From Sorghum bicolor (taxonomy: Eukaryota > Streptophyta > Magnoliopsida > Poales > Poaceae): a DNA stretch of 64,000 bases. Below the pieces are notes generated by a model. The model was not told the origin of the DNA. It made no database searches and was given only the letters and a program-made list of their open reading frames with translations. Below, in pieces: positions 46,616-58,400 of the stretch (position 1 is the first letter of the stretch; every line of letters starts with the position of its first letter). Both the position numbers and the translations under genes were made by a program. Location: assembly GCF_000003195.3 (NCBI RefSeq), contig NC_012876.2:7233306-7297305 (forward strand), read 5' to 3'.

Positions 46616-49534
46616 TGTAATACCCGATTTTAAGGACAAAACCAGATATGCACCATATGTGAGTTTTAGAAGTCAAATCTCACATATAGCTACAAATAAT
46701 GGGTAATATCAAGAGACAATGCATAAATATATAACATACTTAGTATAAAAGAGATAACCTTCAGTATCAAACAGTGGATAGACAATCTCCAAACTTCGGG
46801 TATTACTTCTCTCCACAGGATCCAACTGACTGGTTGATCACAAGCCTAACATCTCCTGAAGTGTGGGGGAAATTGCAAGAGTGAGCAAATATCGTACTCA
46901 ACAAGTATAACCAGGGGTTCATGAGGCTCAAATAGCTGACACTGGTTTGACTGCATTTAGCTTTTATATGTAGATAACATATTTAATCATTGGATAGCAA
47001 ATATCAAGGTAGCATATTAAATCCCATAACCACATGATCAATTGTATACAGGAATTATGAATAATACATATAAACAACATAATAAACCATCATTATCATT
47101 ATTAATCATGTTCATCAGTGTTCATCTATTCCGTCAGTTTTCCAGGCTGCCCGTATCCGTGGGCACGGCTAGTATACCAGATTTAACACTCTGCAGAGGT
47201 TGTAGATCTTTACCCATGAGTCATGATTTACCCTTTCGCCCGAGGTGACCAGCCTCTTAGCTCACTTCCAAGGAAAGCCGACAGGGTTCACTATGAAGTC
47301 TTTCAAAGGTTCGTCTAACAAGTTAGGGCCGCAAGGTTTCCTTTGCGCGCAGATATAGATACCCCCCTTCCGAATGGCACAATGACGCGCAACCTATACA
47401 CATAAGGACAGGGGCTCGCACTATACCCAAAACGGTTCAGCCCCTCCGCCCTTTTGGGTAACCTCTACCAAGCTAGAAAAGTTTACTCATACTTGACTAA
47501 CGCCAGAGCCATATAGCCCTCATGGTTGTACGAGTTGTCCCAGCTTTTGCCAATGGATAAGTCCTTATGGAGGGTCAAGATCAATCCAGCAAAAGCCAGA
47601 GTTCTTTCCACCCTTTATATTCAAGTTGCTAGAAAGCTTATTTTATTGTTTATTGTATATCCAAACATTCATGTTACATGATCATGGATTAGATTCAAGC
47701 ACTAGCAGGAACTACCAAATGCATATCCAAAATAGGTAACAAGGAATCCAAGATAACAATCATCTATGATTCTGCTAAGGTCATCAAGGTGGACACATGC
47801 ATATGATAAATATTGTATTAATGGTGTATAGGTAACAAAGATGAACCCACGTTATACTTGCCTTGATCAAAGCTCTCCTGAGCCTGCTGCTGGTCTTCAA
47901 AAGATTGACCTCGATCACCAACGTATCGCTCACTGTCTATACCCGATCATCAATCAACAACACGCATTCCAATGGACAATCATACACTAAGCAAACAAGC
48001 TATAATTAGAACAATATACCAAAAAGTGGTAAAACAAAGATAAAAGTTTATGAAAATATTCTACGCAGCGCTACGATCACACAAACGTAATGTTCACGAA
48101 AATCGGAATTGAACGTAGAAGTTATGAATTTTCCAAGTTTTCCTATAGAGAAATAATTAATTAAATGCTACTGCAGAATTAAAAAGTTTCAAAACAGCAA
48201 ACTAATACTTCTAACGTGTAGAGCTCGTGAATACGAATCTAACGAAATTTGAATGGACAAAATCGGAGCTAAAAAGAGCATTTTATGAGCATTATAAAAT
48301 CAGTGGCAAACTTGTAAATATCAGAAAATGTATTTTGAATCAACCGACAGACTTTACGTTTTCAAAAACAGAATATGCCTTTCGTGAATGTGCCTTGGAC
48401 TGCGGGTTCTAATACGAGATTCCAGAGGGTCTCTTTAAGAAAACGGCCGGGCGAAGGGGTATCCTTCTTTTTCGGCCGTAGGATCGCGATGGAACGGTGC
48501 AGATCAGATCTGGGGAGAGAGGGATGGAGCTCCGGCCAGCTACAGTGGCCAGCGCGGTGGCGCCATTGCCGGAGGGCAGAACTCCTCGCCGGAGTTCGTC
48601 GTTTTCACGATTCAGTGCACGATTCAACAAACGAAAAGAATGGGAAGGCGTAGAAGCTTGCTGCGAACTCACCAGACCAAAATCAAGGCTCGGGAAAAGC
48701 TTGAAGGCGTCCGACGGCTTGAGATGGCGGACCGGGCACTCCTGCAAGGTACGGCATCGATGTGGGAGCTGTAGGGCGCGATAGAGATAAAAGGGGAGGC
48801 TCAGAACCCTTGTAGGAGCAATACGAAGCTCGGCGTCACGATTTAGGCGGCTCTGGGGCAGCACCGAGGAAGAACGATGGCGGCGGCAATCTTTGGCTTG
48901 CGGCGAGATCCAACCAGCGGCGATAGAAGTTATCTAGGGATTCCCCAATGTTGTGGATGGAAAGAGGAGTGCGCGGGGAGACCACAAAACTTTATAGGGC
49001 TTGATTTGGGAATCCCAGCACCAAATCCCGGATTTACCGGATGGGTTTCCATCTCGGTGAGAGAAGGAGAGACCGTCTCGGCCACGACCTGAGGAAGAAG
49101 AAAGGTAAGTCGCCGACGTGTGGGCTCCAGATGGCAGCGAGAGAAAGAAAGGGAGAAAGGGGAGGGGCGCGCTGCTGGGCCGGAGAAAGAAGTGGGCCGG
49201 GGCGGTTAGCTGGGTCGCGGGGGAGGAACGGGGGCTGGGCCGATGGGGAGTTGGGCTGGGCGCTGGATGAGGTCTTTTCCCCTTTCTTTTTTTTTCTATT
49301 TTAATTTTCAAAGCCTTTTCCAAATAGAATTTTTAGAGCAACCAAAATCCACCCCAAAGCAATCAAAACAACAATAAGATATGCTTCAGCATGTATGCAT
49401 AAACAAGTTTCTAACTCTATGTTGAATTTTAAATTTCAATAAAATTTATTTCTTCACTAATTTAAATGCTCACAGAAATATTTGAATAAATCAATTTAAA
49501 TCCTATTAATTTGAAAGCAAATTTTGGGTGTTAC
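46616..49534 (-). repeat. E1 right LTR (5' LTR of the element)
   Basis: Begins TGTAATACCCGATTTTAAGG. It ends GGGTGTTAC, one base short of the usual terminal A, and runs directly into GCAAATTGGGAG. Confidence 0.92.
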
Positions 49535-50206
49535 GCAAATTGGGAGCTTCAGATAAGTTTGTAATCATGAGTCAACATTCAAGAAATTTCACTTAAGATA
49601 AGCAATTGGGAGCTAGCAAGACTCGACTAATGTATTGGAGTAACCTGGTAGCTACCAACATTCAGGAAATTTCGGAGTCTGACAAATTGAGATGGATGAA
49701 CATGCAGTAACCGGGTAGCTAACAGTTAGAAACTGGTAGCTTTTTATCCATTGAACAAATTAATAATTCAGATTATTTGTTGTGTCCAAACTGAGAGCAA
49801 AAGGAGGTGGTGTTCGGTTGGGAAGAGACTGAAAGTGTCATTGAAAGGGTGAACTACGCCCTTCTTTCAGAAGAAAGAACAGAACATAAATATTCATCCA
49901 TAACATGGCGTCCTTTAATTAGTACGCTTTTAGCAACAGGGAAAGACACATGAAAGCTCATATCTTGGTTTTGAAGATAATTTATCACCGATGTTGATGC
50001 AAACTTGCAGACATCCTCAATAGCAACAAGCAATACCATAGAAACTAAAAATGTTTTCCTCACTTGAACAATTCCTTGGGCAATGAGGCTGCTGCAGTGC
50101 TGCTGACTGGTGAGCTACCTATTGGCCGTCTAATGCTGAATGGCATGTTGCCTGCTGCTGTTATCCGATTGATTCTGGTACATCATCACCGAGGCAGACC
50201 GGAAGC
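49535..50206. other. GLP downstream-type flank beyond E1
   Basis: It continues the GLP-A flank homology (about 9050-9860) that is broken in the GLP-B flank by E1. It shows the empty site of the 106-bp MITE at about 49918-49925. Minus-strand 50206-50060 resembles the coding-like remnant at about 9860-9730. No intact gene. Confidence 0.6.
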
Positions 50207-50440
50207 CAGTGGCGGAGGGAACGGGGGCCTGAGGGGGCCTGGCACCCCCAAACCTTCCCATAACTCCTTTAATACACCCCATAGATTAGATGTTTAATTG
50301 TCTAATTAACTAGTTAATGATGTTATCTGTACTAAAATTTTTATTCTTATTTCATATTAATCTCTAATAGTTTTTTATACAAATAAAATCTAGATCTTTC
50401 TAATATTTTCTTCATATCTTTTATTTTTATTATTACCTAT
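50207..50440. mobile_element. hAT-like element end, truncated
   Basis: It starts CAGTGGCGGAGGGAACGGGG, the same kind of terminus as the hAT end closing at 54400. No opposite end is found before the CACTA fragment, so it is a remnant, with its right limit uncertain. Confidence 0.4.
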
Positions 50441-50540
50441 CAGACGGAGACGGGCGGGTGAATAGTCAGTGGGCCTTCCCTGATATTAAAATCTTTATTT
50501 TTCCTATTTTTAAAAACCGATTTCGTATTTTCCAGAAAAA

Positions 50541-50710
50541 GATTTCTACAGGTGGTTGGCATAACTGAACCACCTGTAGAAATGCATTTCCACAGGCGGT
50601 TCTCAATTACTCGCCTGTGAAAAAAATTATTTCCACAGGCCACCAAACACAGACGGTTCGCCAAACCGCCTGTAAAAAGGGATTACGAACCGCCCCTCTG
50701 TGTACTAGTG
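50541..50710 (-). mobile_element. CACTA-like transposon end, truncated
   Basis: It ends in TGTACTAGTG, that is CACTAGTACA on the minus strand. The subterminal region has at least six ACAGGCGGTT or AACCGCCTGT units in both orientations, which is typical of CACTA ends. Start and transposase are missing. Confidence 0.6.
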
Positions 50711-50744
50711 ACAATTAAGCATGGGGCAGTTGTGGCGCAGTCCT

Positions 50745-51566
50745 GTTATTTTTCTTGATCGATCCAAAAAAAAAAGGTCACTACAAGATGCAGCAGGAAG
50801 TTAATGAAGTGCGGATATCATATACGAAAAAGTCAGAGATCATGTGAATATAATAGAAAAATAACATTTGTTAATCTTGTGGCAACAGCAGGCTGCAGGC
50901 TTATGGTCGATAATTTATATAACGCTGGACCGGTTCCATGCTAGGAACGTCCCTAACCGAACGGGCTTTTACCAGTTCGTCTCCATCTTGCTATATGTGG
51001 AAGCATTCCACTCAATTAATTCATGTATGTTAGCTCCCGAAAAAATGCTGACCAAGTTAACAATGGGAACATGAATCTGCTATGACTCAAGTGGTCACAA
51101 TGACTACATGGAGATCGTTAGATATTTATATAATCAAGGTGCCAAGTAAAGATAGAGGCTTTCACACTGTCGACTCTTTCTATCTTTTGTTAGCGAGGAG
51201 TTGATCCTTTCTAATTTCTATAGGTATGTGAGCACAAGCATGAATGTGGACTATTTGAATCATTTTTTAGATTTTTTTCTAAAGGATAATTAGCATGACC
51301 CTTCCTCCCAAAAACACAAAAGAAAAGAAGGAACACGTTCCAAAGAGATCACATAATATTTGTTTACTGGAATGAGTGTGAAATGAAAATACTAAAAGCA
51401 AGGTAGGTTTGAAAAGGTTGGTATAGTAAAAAGATAATTGTGTTGTTTCATGTGCAGGTTCTACGAGCCGGAGACTGTTTCTTCTGTTGGTAGGTTGAAC
51501 TTGGAAGTTTTCAGTCATTAACACGTTCACGTCACCACACTTGCCGCTGTGGCAAGCCTATATAAA
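50745..51566 (+). promoter_or_regulatory. GLP-C upstream block and promoter
   Basis: Homologous to the GLP-A and GLP-B upstream blocks, starting at the GATCGATCC-poly(A) mark. The W-box positions are decayed: GTCGACTCTTTC at 51170 and GTTGATCCTTTCT at 51200 each lose the TTGAC core. TATATAAA lies at 51559-51566, 83 bp before the ATG. The same CCACACTTGCCGCTGTGGCA element as in GLP-B precedes it. Confidence 0.6.
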
Positions 51567-51648
51567 CGCACTATCCCCATGCCCAAAGCATCAACAGAGA
51601 CACAAACTCAACCAGAAGCTCGCTATAGCTGAGTTCGGAGACAACAAG

Positions 51649-52497
51649 ATGGCTCCAGCCACCTACTTTCTCCTCGTTTCTTTTCTAGCATTGGTCACTT
51701 CTCAGGCCATTGCTTCTGACCCAAGCCCGCTCCAGGACTTCTGTGTTGCCGACATACACTCTCCAGGTATCCATGCACTAACATTAAATAATGCACTATG
51801 TCTTGTTGTACTAAATCACATATCAAATTGGAATTATTTGTCAGAACAGAAACTAGAGTTTTATGTATGTCCTAATTATAATGATTTCTGATCGTTATGT
51901 ACCTATTTTTCTGTCTTTGTATATGCAGTGAAGGTGAATGGATTTGTCTGCAAGGACCCCATGGCTGTGAATGCAGATGACTTTTTCAAGGCAGCAAACC
52001 TTGACAAACCTAGGGACACAATGAAAAGCAAGGTTGGATCCAATGTCACTTTGATCAATGTCATGCAGTTGCCTGGACTCAACACCCTAGGTATCTCGTT
52101 GGCTCGCATTGACTATGCACCATTAGGTCAGAATCCGCCACACACCCACCCACGTGCCACGGAGATTCTCACCGTGCTTGAGGGTACACTCTATGTTGGA
52201 TTTGTCACCTCCAACACAGACAATGGCAACAAGCTATTCACCAAGGTTCTCAAGAAGGGTGATGTGTTTGTATTCCCCCAAGGGCTCATCCACTTCCAAT
52301 TCAATCCTAAACATGACAAGCCAGCAGTCGCAATCGCGGCACTAAGTAGCCAGAACCCTGGGGCTATAACTATTGCCAACGCAGTCTTTGGATCAAAGCC
52401 ACCAATCTCAGATGATGTCTTGGCCAAGGCATTCCAGGTGCAAAAGGGGACAATTGATTGGCTTCAAGCTCAGTTCTGGGAGAACAACCACAACTAA
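51649..52497 (+). CDS. Germin-like protein GLP-C (GLP8 type), intact
   Basis: Exon 1 is 51649-51766, the GT-AG intron 51767-51928 and exon 2 51929-52497, giving 228 residues. The domain plan is as in GLP-B: secretion signal to about residue 22, Cys32/Cys47, Asn78 glycosylation site, His111, His113, Glu118 and His161 as metal ligands. It differs from GLP-B at few residues, including Lys for Asn148 beside the KGD motif and Lys for Val167. Silent differences from GLP-A are concentrated in the second half of exon 2, so it is the outgroup-like copy there. The upstream frame from 51541 is open but crosses the leader; the ATG at 51649 is chosen because the signal peptide starts there. Its 3' flank has no similarity to the A or B flanks. 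Likely an extracellular Mn superoxide dismutase of defence; activity is inferred from family. Confidence 0.95.
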
Positions 52498-52939
52498 ATA
52501 AATCATGTTCGGCCATTGTATGAGTTCTGCAATAATTTGTATGGGAATATAGAATTTTTTTGCACTTTACTTACTACTGTATGTTTTTATTATTTCTATG
52601 CTACTAATGATAATAAAATAAATGGTCAGTATTTCTCTACTATAATTGTAATTGTGTCCGTGTTGTGGCTCTGCCACCATGACTTTAATCAAAAAATTAA
52701 TGTAATTTATATGACTGCCGGTTATTTGGGGTATATATAGTGAGCAGCCAAACGCTTGACCAGATGCAGTACCAAGTTAATGAAGTGTAGATATCATGTA
52801 TGCAAGCGGACAGATAATCAATTTATAATTTTACCACTGGGAAGGTATAACTTTGCATGAATATATAGTATTGATAACTAAAGTTTACATATGAAAGATT
52901 TAATCAATATCATACACTCACATGATAAAGATATATATA
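52498..52939. other. GLP-C 3' region
   Basis: AT-rich non-coding DNA. At about 52745-52800 a short piece again resembles the start of the GLP upstream block (AAGTTAATGAAGTG followed by TAGATATCATG), a hint of a further, degraded GLP unit. Confidence 0.4.
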
Positions 52940-53187
52940 CTCCCTTTCTATATGATTTAGTCATTTTGGACAAGTTTGGGTCAAACATTGAGAATATAAA
53001 TCATCAATAACTTTTAAATGCTGAGTTTGCAAATGTTTCAATTATATGAATAGATTTGTCTTGAAAAATACTTTCATAAAAGTATACATATATCATTTTT
53101 TCCTAGATATTTTTATAAAAATAAGAGGTCTTGTGTTTTGGAGACTGTGTCATTGTCCTAAATGACTTCTAAATCTTATACGACAGT
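52940..53187. mobile_element. Stowaway-like MITE, about 248 bp
   Basis: The left end CTCCCTTTCTATATGATTTAG continues into TCATTTTGGACAA. The right end is its imperfect inverse (TTGTCCTAAATGACTTCTAA to TACGAC). The inside is AT rich. Target TA duplications are not clear because both sides are TA repeats. Confidence 0.55.
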
Positions 53188-53265
53188 GTATATATATATA
53201 AATGATAAGTACATATTAAGCATCATAATAGATAAATAAATAATTCATTTAGAGCCCTCTAATTA

Positions 53266-53431
53266 TAGCAATAGCCATAGTCCAATTAGAATATCAGAAG
53301 AATAGTTCCTAAGTTCAGGAGCATTCTTGGCAAGGTTGTCGCTATCAATGTCGAAGCACACGCGGGATGGAGAGTAGTAGTTGATGTCGTTAAAGTCATA
53401 CTCTGAGCCATTCCTTGAGAGGATCAGAGAG
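53266..53431 (-). pseudogene. Unidentified coding-like exon remnant
   Basis: The minus strand has an open frame of about 50 codons with protein-like composition, including SEYDFNDINYYSPSRVCFDI. It runs up to the hAT insertion at 53432. Beyond the hAT the same strand (54409 to about 54445) continues in frame for a dozen codons with a small tandem repeat of Thr-Pro-Ser-Ser-Leu before a stop. I do not recognise the protein. It is probably a fragment of a host gene broken by the transposon. Confidence 0.4.
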
Positions 53432-54400
53432 CATGGGCGGCGCCAGGGGTATACCCATGTATTCTATGGAATACCCATGATTTTTGTGACAAACACAAAT
53501 ATATGTATATATATACACACACATGTATAATCAGCATATATGTTAGTTTATTGAATGTTGCAAATATGTAGCCCATAAAAGAACTCCAATAGTCTGGCTA
53601 AAATTAATTATCAAATTCTATTGCTTAGCTATTTTGTCCAATAGAAAATTTCTAAAAAATAAGAGATCTACAACATTCTTGTTACTTTACAAAGTCTTAC
53701 AGTTAGCGTCTGTAAGAAGCTATATATAGCCACCGAAAATCAAGGGAAAGCCAACTTTCTATTTTACAAAATTAGATAGCATATTAGTTGGAGTCTACTT
53801 TTGCTATACAAATTCTAAAATAGCATAAACAATAAGAATAGTTAAACTCTTGAAGTTGTTCTAAGCCTAGTAGAACAACTAGTAGCGGCTGCCCATGAAC
53901 TCATCAGAAAGAAACCCCATCGACGGCATTCCTCTGGCGGCGGCGGTGGTCAGTGGTCTTTGTAGGCTTTATCATATATGGCTCCCCCTCAACGCCTTTC
54001 TCATATATGGCTTGAAGCAACAACAAGGTGAACACAAAGATCCCACATCTATTTTTTTATTCTTCAAAGTAAAAATTGAAGGTTTCATTTTCTTCTTTTT
54101 TTTTGTTGCGTTTTGATTTTTTTAAAGAAATGTTGCATTGTATTCTTGTAACATAGATAAAGAATTTATATATACTTTGATTATTATCAGGGGCGATACT
54201 AGGCTCACTTTGCCTGATGTCTTGTTACTAGGATAAACAAATATTTTACCTAGCATATATTTTAAAAAAATTATATGTACTACTTGAGCTGCACCAGGAT
54301 CAATTTTGTATTGATTTTGTCCCCTATTACTATTGCACATATACATAGAAAATTTTTTATACGTGGAATACCCAACTATAAAATCCTAGCTCCGCCACTG
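53432..54400. mobile_element. Non-autonomous hAT element, 969 bp
   Basis: Ends CATGGGCGGCGCCAGG and the inverse of CAGTGGCGGAGCTAGG. Flanks TCAGAGAG (53424-53431) and TTAGAGAG (54401-54408) match at 7 of 8 bases, as expected for hAT. No transposase domain is visible; the open frames inside are short. Confidence 0.75.
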
Positions 54401-54408
54401 TTAGAGAG

Positions 54409-54584
54409 GAAGGTGTCAGAGAGGAAGGTGTGTAGAGAGGGGGGAAATGGCCCTACTGTGCCGGAGATTTGTCCCCTTTCTGTCATGCCCCGTGCATGAC
54501 CTTGTCGGAAGCATGGAGGACAGCACTGCGTCCATCAGACAACACTGCAGCCCCAGAGCCTTGGGTGCTCGGGGCGCTAGGTTC
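54409..54584. other. Flank of copia-2
   Basis: Short non-coding interval ending in GGTTC (54580-54584), the left target duplication of copia-2. The corresponding stretch for copia-1 lies outside the window. Confidence 0.6.
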
Positions 54585-55446
54585 TGTTGAATATAATGGG
54601 CCTTTAGCCCATAATTATATTTAATGATTAATTAAAGAACCCATAATAAATGCTATAATGAAAACGGTTTAGTACTGTATTGATGATTGACCATGTGTTA
54701 ACTCAACTTAAATATGTGGCTTTTGTTAGCTCCTATGGAGAAGTTGAGGAAGGGAAAAAGGGTGCCACACGCGCGCGCGCCCCGCTGCCACCGTCGAGCC
54801 GTGCCGTGCCGAGGCGTGGCGTGCGTGCGTTCTTGTACTGTTGCTAATTGATGGACTCGGTTTATGGCAATTAAATGTGATTAATTGTCATCAATCAGAC
54901 GTTTCCTCCTGGGGCCTATATATTCCATACGCGTGACACTCTTTCCTTACGTGCGAGACACAATCAGTCCTCTCGCTTTCTATCGAGTTGCTCTCTGTTT
55001 GTTCCCGTCCTGAACCTCTGCGCGCACAGAGATCGGGAGAGCAGGCCTCCGGAACCCGACGTCCTACATCGAAGCGTCTTCCGCGACTGCTCACCGATGA
55101 GATCGTCTTCTTCCACTCCGGCGGATCGAGATCGACTACTGCGTTCGCGGGACTGCACTGCGAACATCTTCCTGCATCGACTGTGGTCCGCTACTTCACG
55201 CAACGCACTATATCGACTAGTGCGAATGGAGCCGCCGGTGCCTTCGGCACTGGTCCCTCCTCGGGGTACAATCCTAATCGATTGTCTTTTATTTTCAGTA
55301 TGTCTGTTGTAGTTGCAGTAGTTCTTGCAATGTTTATCTCTAAACTGAGTAGTGATAAAATTGCACACGTGCACATATATACCACCACAATATTATGCGT
55401 AATTTTCTAGATTAAATCAAACATTAAAATGTCTAATTTTGTAACA
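54585..55446 (+). repeat. Copia copy 2, 5' LTR (shortened)
   Basis: Starts TGTTGAATATAATGGG and ends GTAACA. It lacks about 70 bp present in the 3' LTR around the CGTG repeats and further stretches in the leader. An in-frame short ORF at about 55209 has lost its first ATG, now ATA. Confidence 0.9.
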
Positions 55447-55481
55447 ATCCAAAATCTGATATTAGGCATTTTTGTGTTAGT

Positions 55482-58400
55482 GGTTTTGCTGCTGCGTTAA
55501 AACCGGATGCGTTTGATGGTTCAAACTATAAGCGGTGGCGCGCGAGAATGATATTGTGGTTAACTGCTATGAGTTGCTACAACGCCGCGAAGGGGAAGCC
55601 GGAACAGTTTACTCCTGATGAGGAGCAAACGTTCATGGCAGCGGATAACCTCTTTAGAGGCGCCGTGATTAGTGCGCTCGATAAAAAGTATGTTGACAAC
55701 TATATCATTTGCACCACTGCTAAGGAATTATGGGATGCGTTTGAGGCCAAGTTCGGGGTTTCTGATGCTGGTAGCGAGCTGTACCTCATGGAGCAACTGT
55801 TTGATTACAAAATGGTGGATAACCGTTCTGTGATTGAACAAGCACATGAGATACAGGCACTAGCTAAGGAATTAGAACAATTATCTTGTGTGTTGCCTGA
55901 AAAGTTTGTGGCCGGTGGTATAATCGCTAAGCTGCCACTTTCTTGGAAGGATTTTGCTACTTCTCTAAAACATCAGAGGAAAGAGTTTGGTCTTGCCGAA
56001 CTCATGGGAACTCTTGATGTTGAGGAGAAGGCGTTGAGTCTTCTAGTGCCAATGTGGTGCAAAAGAAAAGGCAATTCGCATTCCGTAATAAAAAAAAGAA
56101 CAAGCAAGAGAACAAGCAAGGGACAAATCTGAAGCCAAAGCAAACTGCAACTTTTAAGAAGAAAAAGACAGATGGAGGCTGCTTTGTTTGCGGTAGCGAT
56201 GACCACTGGGCAAGTGCTTGTCCACATCGCAAATTCAAACGAGAAGAGAAAAAGTCAGTGAATATGGTCATTAGCGAGGCTGAAGGAGGAACATCTTGGT
56301 ATGGTAATTATTTATCTATTGTTCTTTCAGTCTGTCATTCATCTGAGTGGTGGATGGATACTGAGGCTAATTTTCATGTATGTGCTGACATCTCTTTGTT
56401 TTCTTCTTATCAGGCCGGCGACACTGGAGCCTTACTGATGGAGAATGGCTCTCATGCGCGTGTTCTTGGTGTTGGTACGGTCATTCTGAAGTTCACTTCG
56501 GGAAAGACGGTGCTGACGAAGAACGTGCAGCATGTCCCCTCCATAAAAAAAAATCTAGTTAGCGGCTCACAGCTTTGCAGAGATGGCTACAATATAGTCT
56601 TTGAGGCCAATAAAATTATACTTTCAAAGTTTGGAACTTTTATTGGTAAAGGTTATGATTGCGGAGGCTTGTTCCGCTTATCTATGCATGATGTGTGTAA
56701 TAAAATCGTGAACCATACTATTATTTCGAATGAGTTTGGCATTCGCGATTTTGTCTTGTTAATTATGGTTGTTTAACGCGGCTAGCAAATATGAATTTAA
56801 TCCCGAAATTTAATTTAGTCAAAGGTTCTAAGTGCCATGTATGTGTGCAATCTAAGCAACCTCGCAAGCCTCACAAGGCTGCGGAGGCGAGGAACTTGGC
56901 ACCATTAGAATTAATCCATTCCGATCTATGCGAGATGAATGGTGAGTTGACTAAAGGTGGTAAACGATACTTCATTACATTTATAGACGATTGTACTAGA
57001 TTTTGTCATGTGTACTTGCTTAAAATAAAGGATGAAGCATTACAATATTTTAAAGCCTATAAAGCTGAAGTAGAAAATCAACTTGAGAGGAAAATTAAAC
57101 GCTTAAGGTCCGATCGCGGTGGAGAATATTTTTCAAGTGATTTTTCTGATTTCTGCGTAGAACATGGAATTATTCATGAGAGGACACCGCCATACTCACC
57201 ACAGTCCAATGGGATTGCTGAAAGAAAGAATCGTACTCTAACTGAGATGGTTAACGCCATGTTAGAGACTTTGGGACTATCTAAAGAATGGTGGGGTGAG
57301 GCGATATTGACAGCATGTTATGTCCTGAATAGAGTTCCTACAAAGAATAAAGAAATCACACCATTTGAGGAATGGGAAAATAAAATAATAAATGTCTCCT
57401 ATTTGCGTACTTGGGGTTGTTTGGCTAAAGTGAATGTGCCAATAAACAAGAAACGCAAACTCGGACCTAAGACAGTTGATTGTATTATCCTTGGTTATGC
57501 TACTCACAGCGTAGGGTATAGATTTTTAATTATAAATTCTGGAGTACCAGATATGCATGTTGGTACTATAATAGAATCAAGAGATGCAACATTCTTTGAA
57601 ACTGAGTTTTCTATGAAAAGTACACCTAATATTTCTAGTCATGAGTCTATAAATTACCATGAGCAATTTATTCCGATAGAACAATCTGAGGAACCTCATG
57701 TTCACTATCCTGAGGAGGATGATAATGTAGTCACTCGAACGAGCAAAAGACAAAAAAAAGTGAAGTCTTTTGGAGATGACTATATTGTGTACCTCGTGGA
57801 TGATACCCCAACAACCATTAAAGAGGCACTTTCCTCTCCTGATGCTAACTTGTGGAAGGAAGCAATAAGGACTAAGATGGATTCAATAATGTCTAATGGA
57901 ACTTGGGAAGTGGTTGAACGGCCTTATGGGTGTAAACCTATAGGGTGTAAATGGGTGTTCAAGAAAAAGCTTAGGCCTGATGGTACAATTGAGAGGTACA
58001 AGGCTAGGCTTGTGGCTAAGGGTTATACCCAAAGAGAAGTGGAATATTTCTTTGATACTTATTCACCTGTTGCCCGTTTGACCACAATTCGAGTGTTACT
58101 ATCTTTGGCTGCCTCTCATGGTCTTCTCATTCATCAGATGGATGTGAAGACAGCTTTCCTAATTGGAGAGTTGGAGGAAGAGATCTATATGGATCAGCCT
58201 GATGGATTTGTAACAAGTGGTCAACAGGGCAAGGTGCGTAAGTTATTAAAATCCCTATATGGCCTAAAACAAGCTCCAAAATAATGGCATGAGAAGTTTG
58301 ACAGAACTTTAACTTCTGTCGGCTTTGCTGTTAATGAAGCTGACAAATGTATGTACTATAGGTTTGGTGGGGGTGAAGGTGTGATCCTTTGTCTGTACGT

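Larger units (their letters stand above)
18172..49534 (-). mobile_element. E1: outer gypsy element, minus strand, internally deleted
   Basis: Two direct LTRs of about 2.92 kb (18172-21091 and 46616-49534) bound 25.5 kb that contains two complete later elements. Minus orientation follows from a tRNA-iMet-type primer site inside the right LTR (46601-46612) and a polypurine tract inside the left LTR (21092-21109). With E2 and E3 removed, only about 2.2 kb of E1 interior remains. It holds scraps of protease/RT and the polyprotein C-terminus and no gag that I can see. It is therefore a deleted, non-autonomous copy. LTRs differ by roughly 2% by eye, the oldest of the three. No 5-bp target duplication is found. 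Confidence 0.9.

Noticed and set aside
53501..53540. ATATATAC microsatellite as a functional site
   Set aside because: Simple AT repeat inside the hAT element with no further structure.
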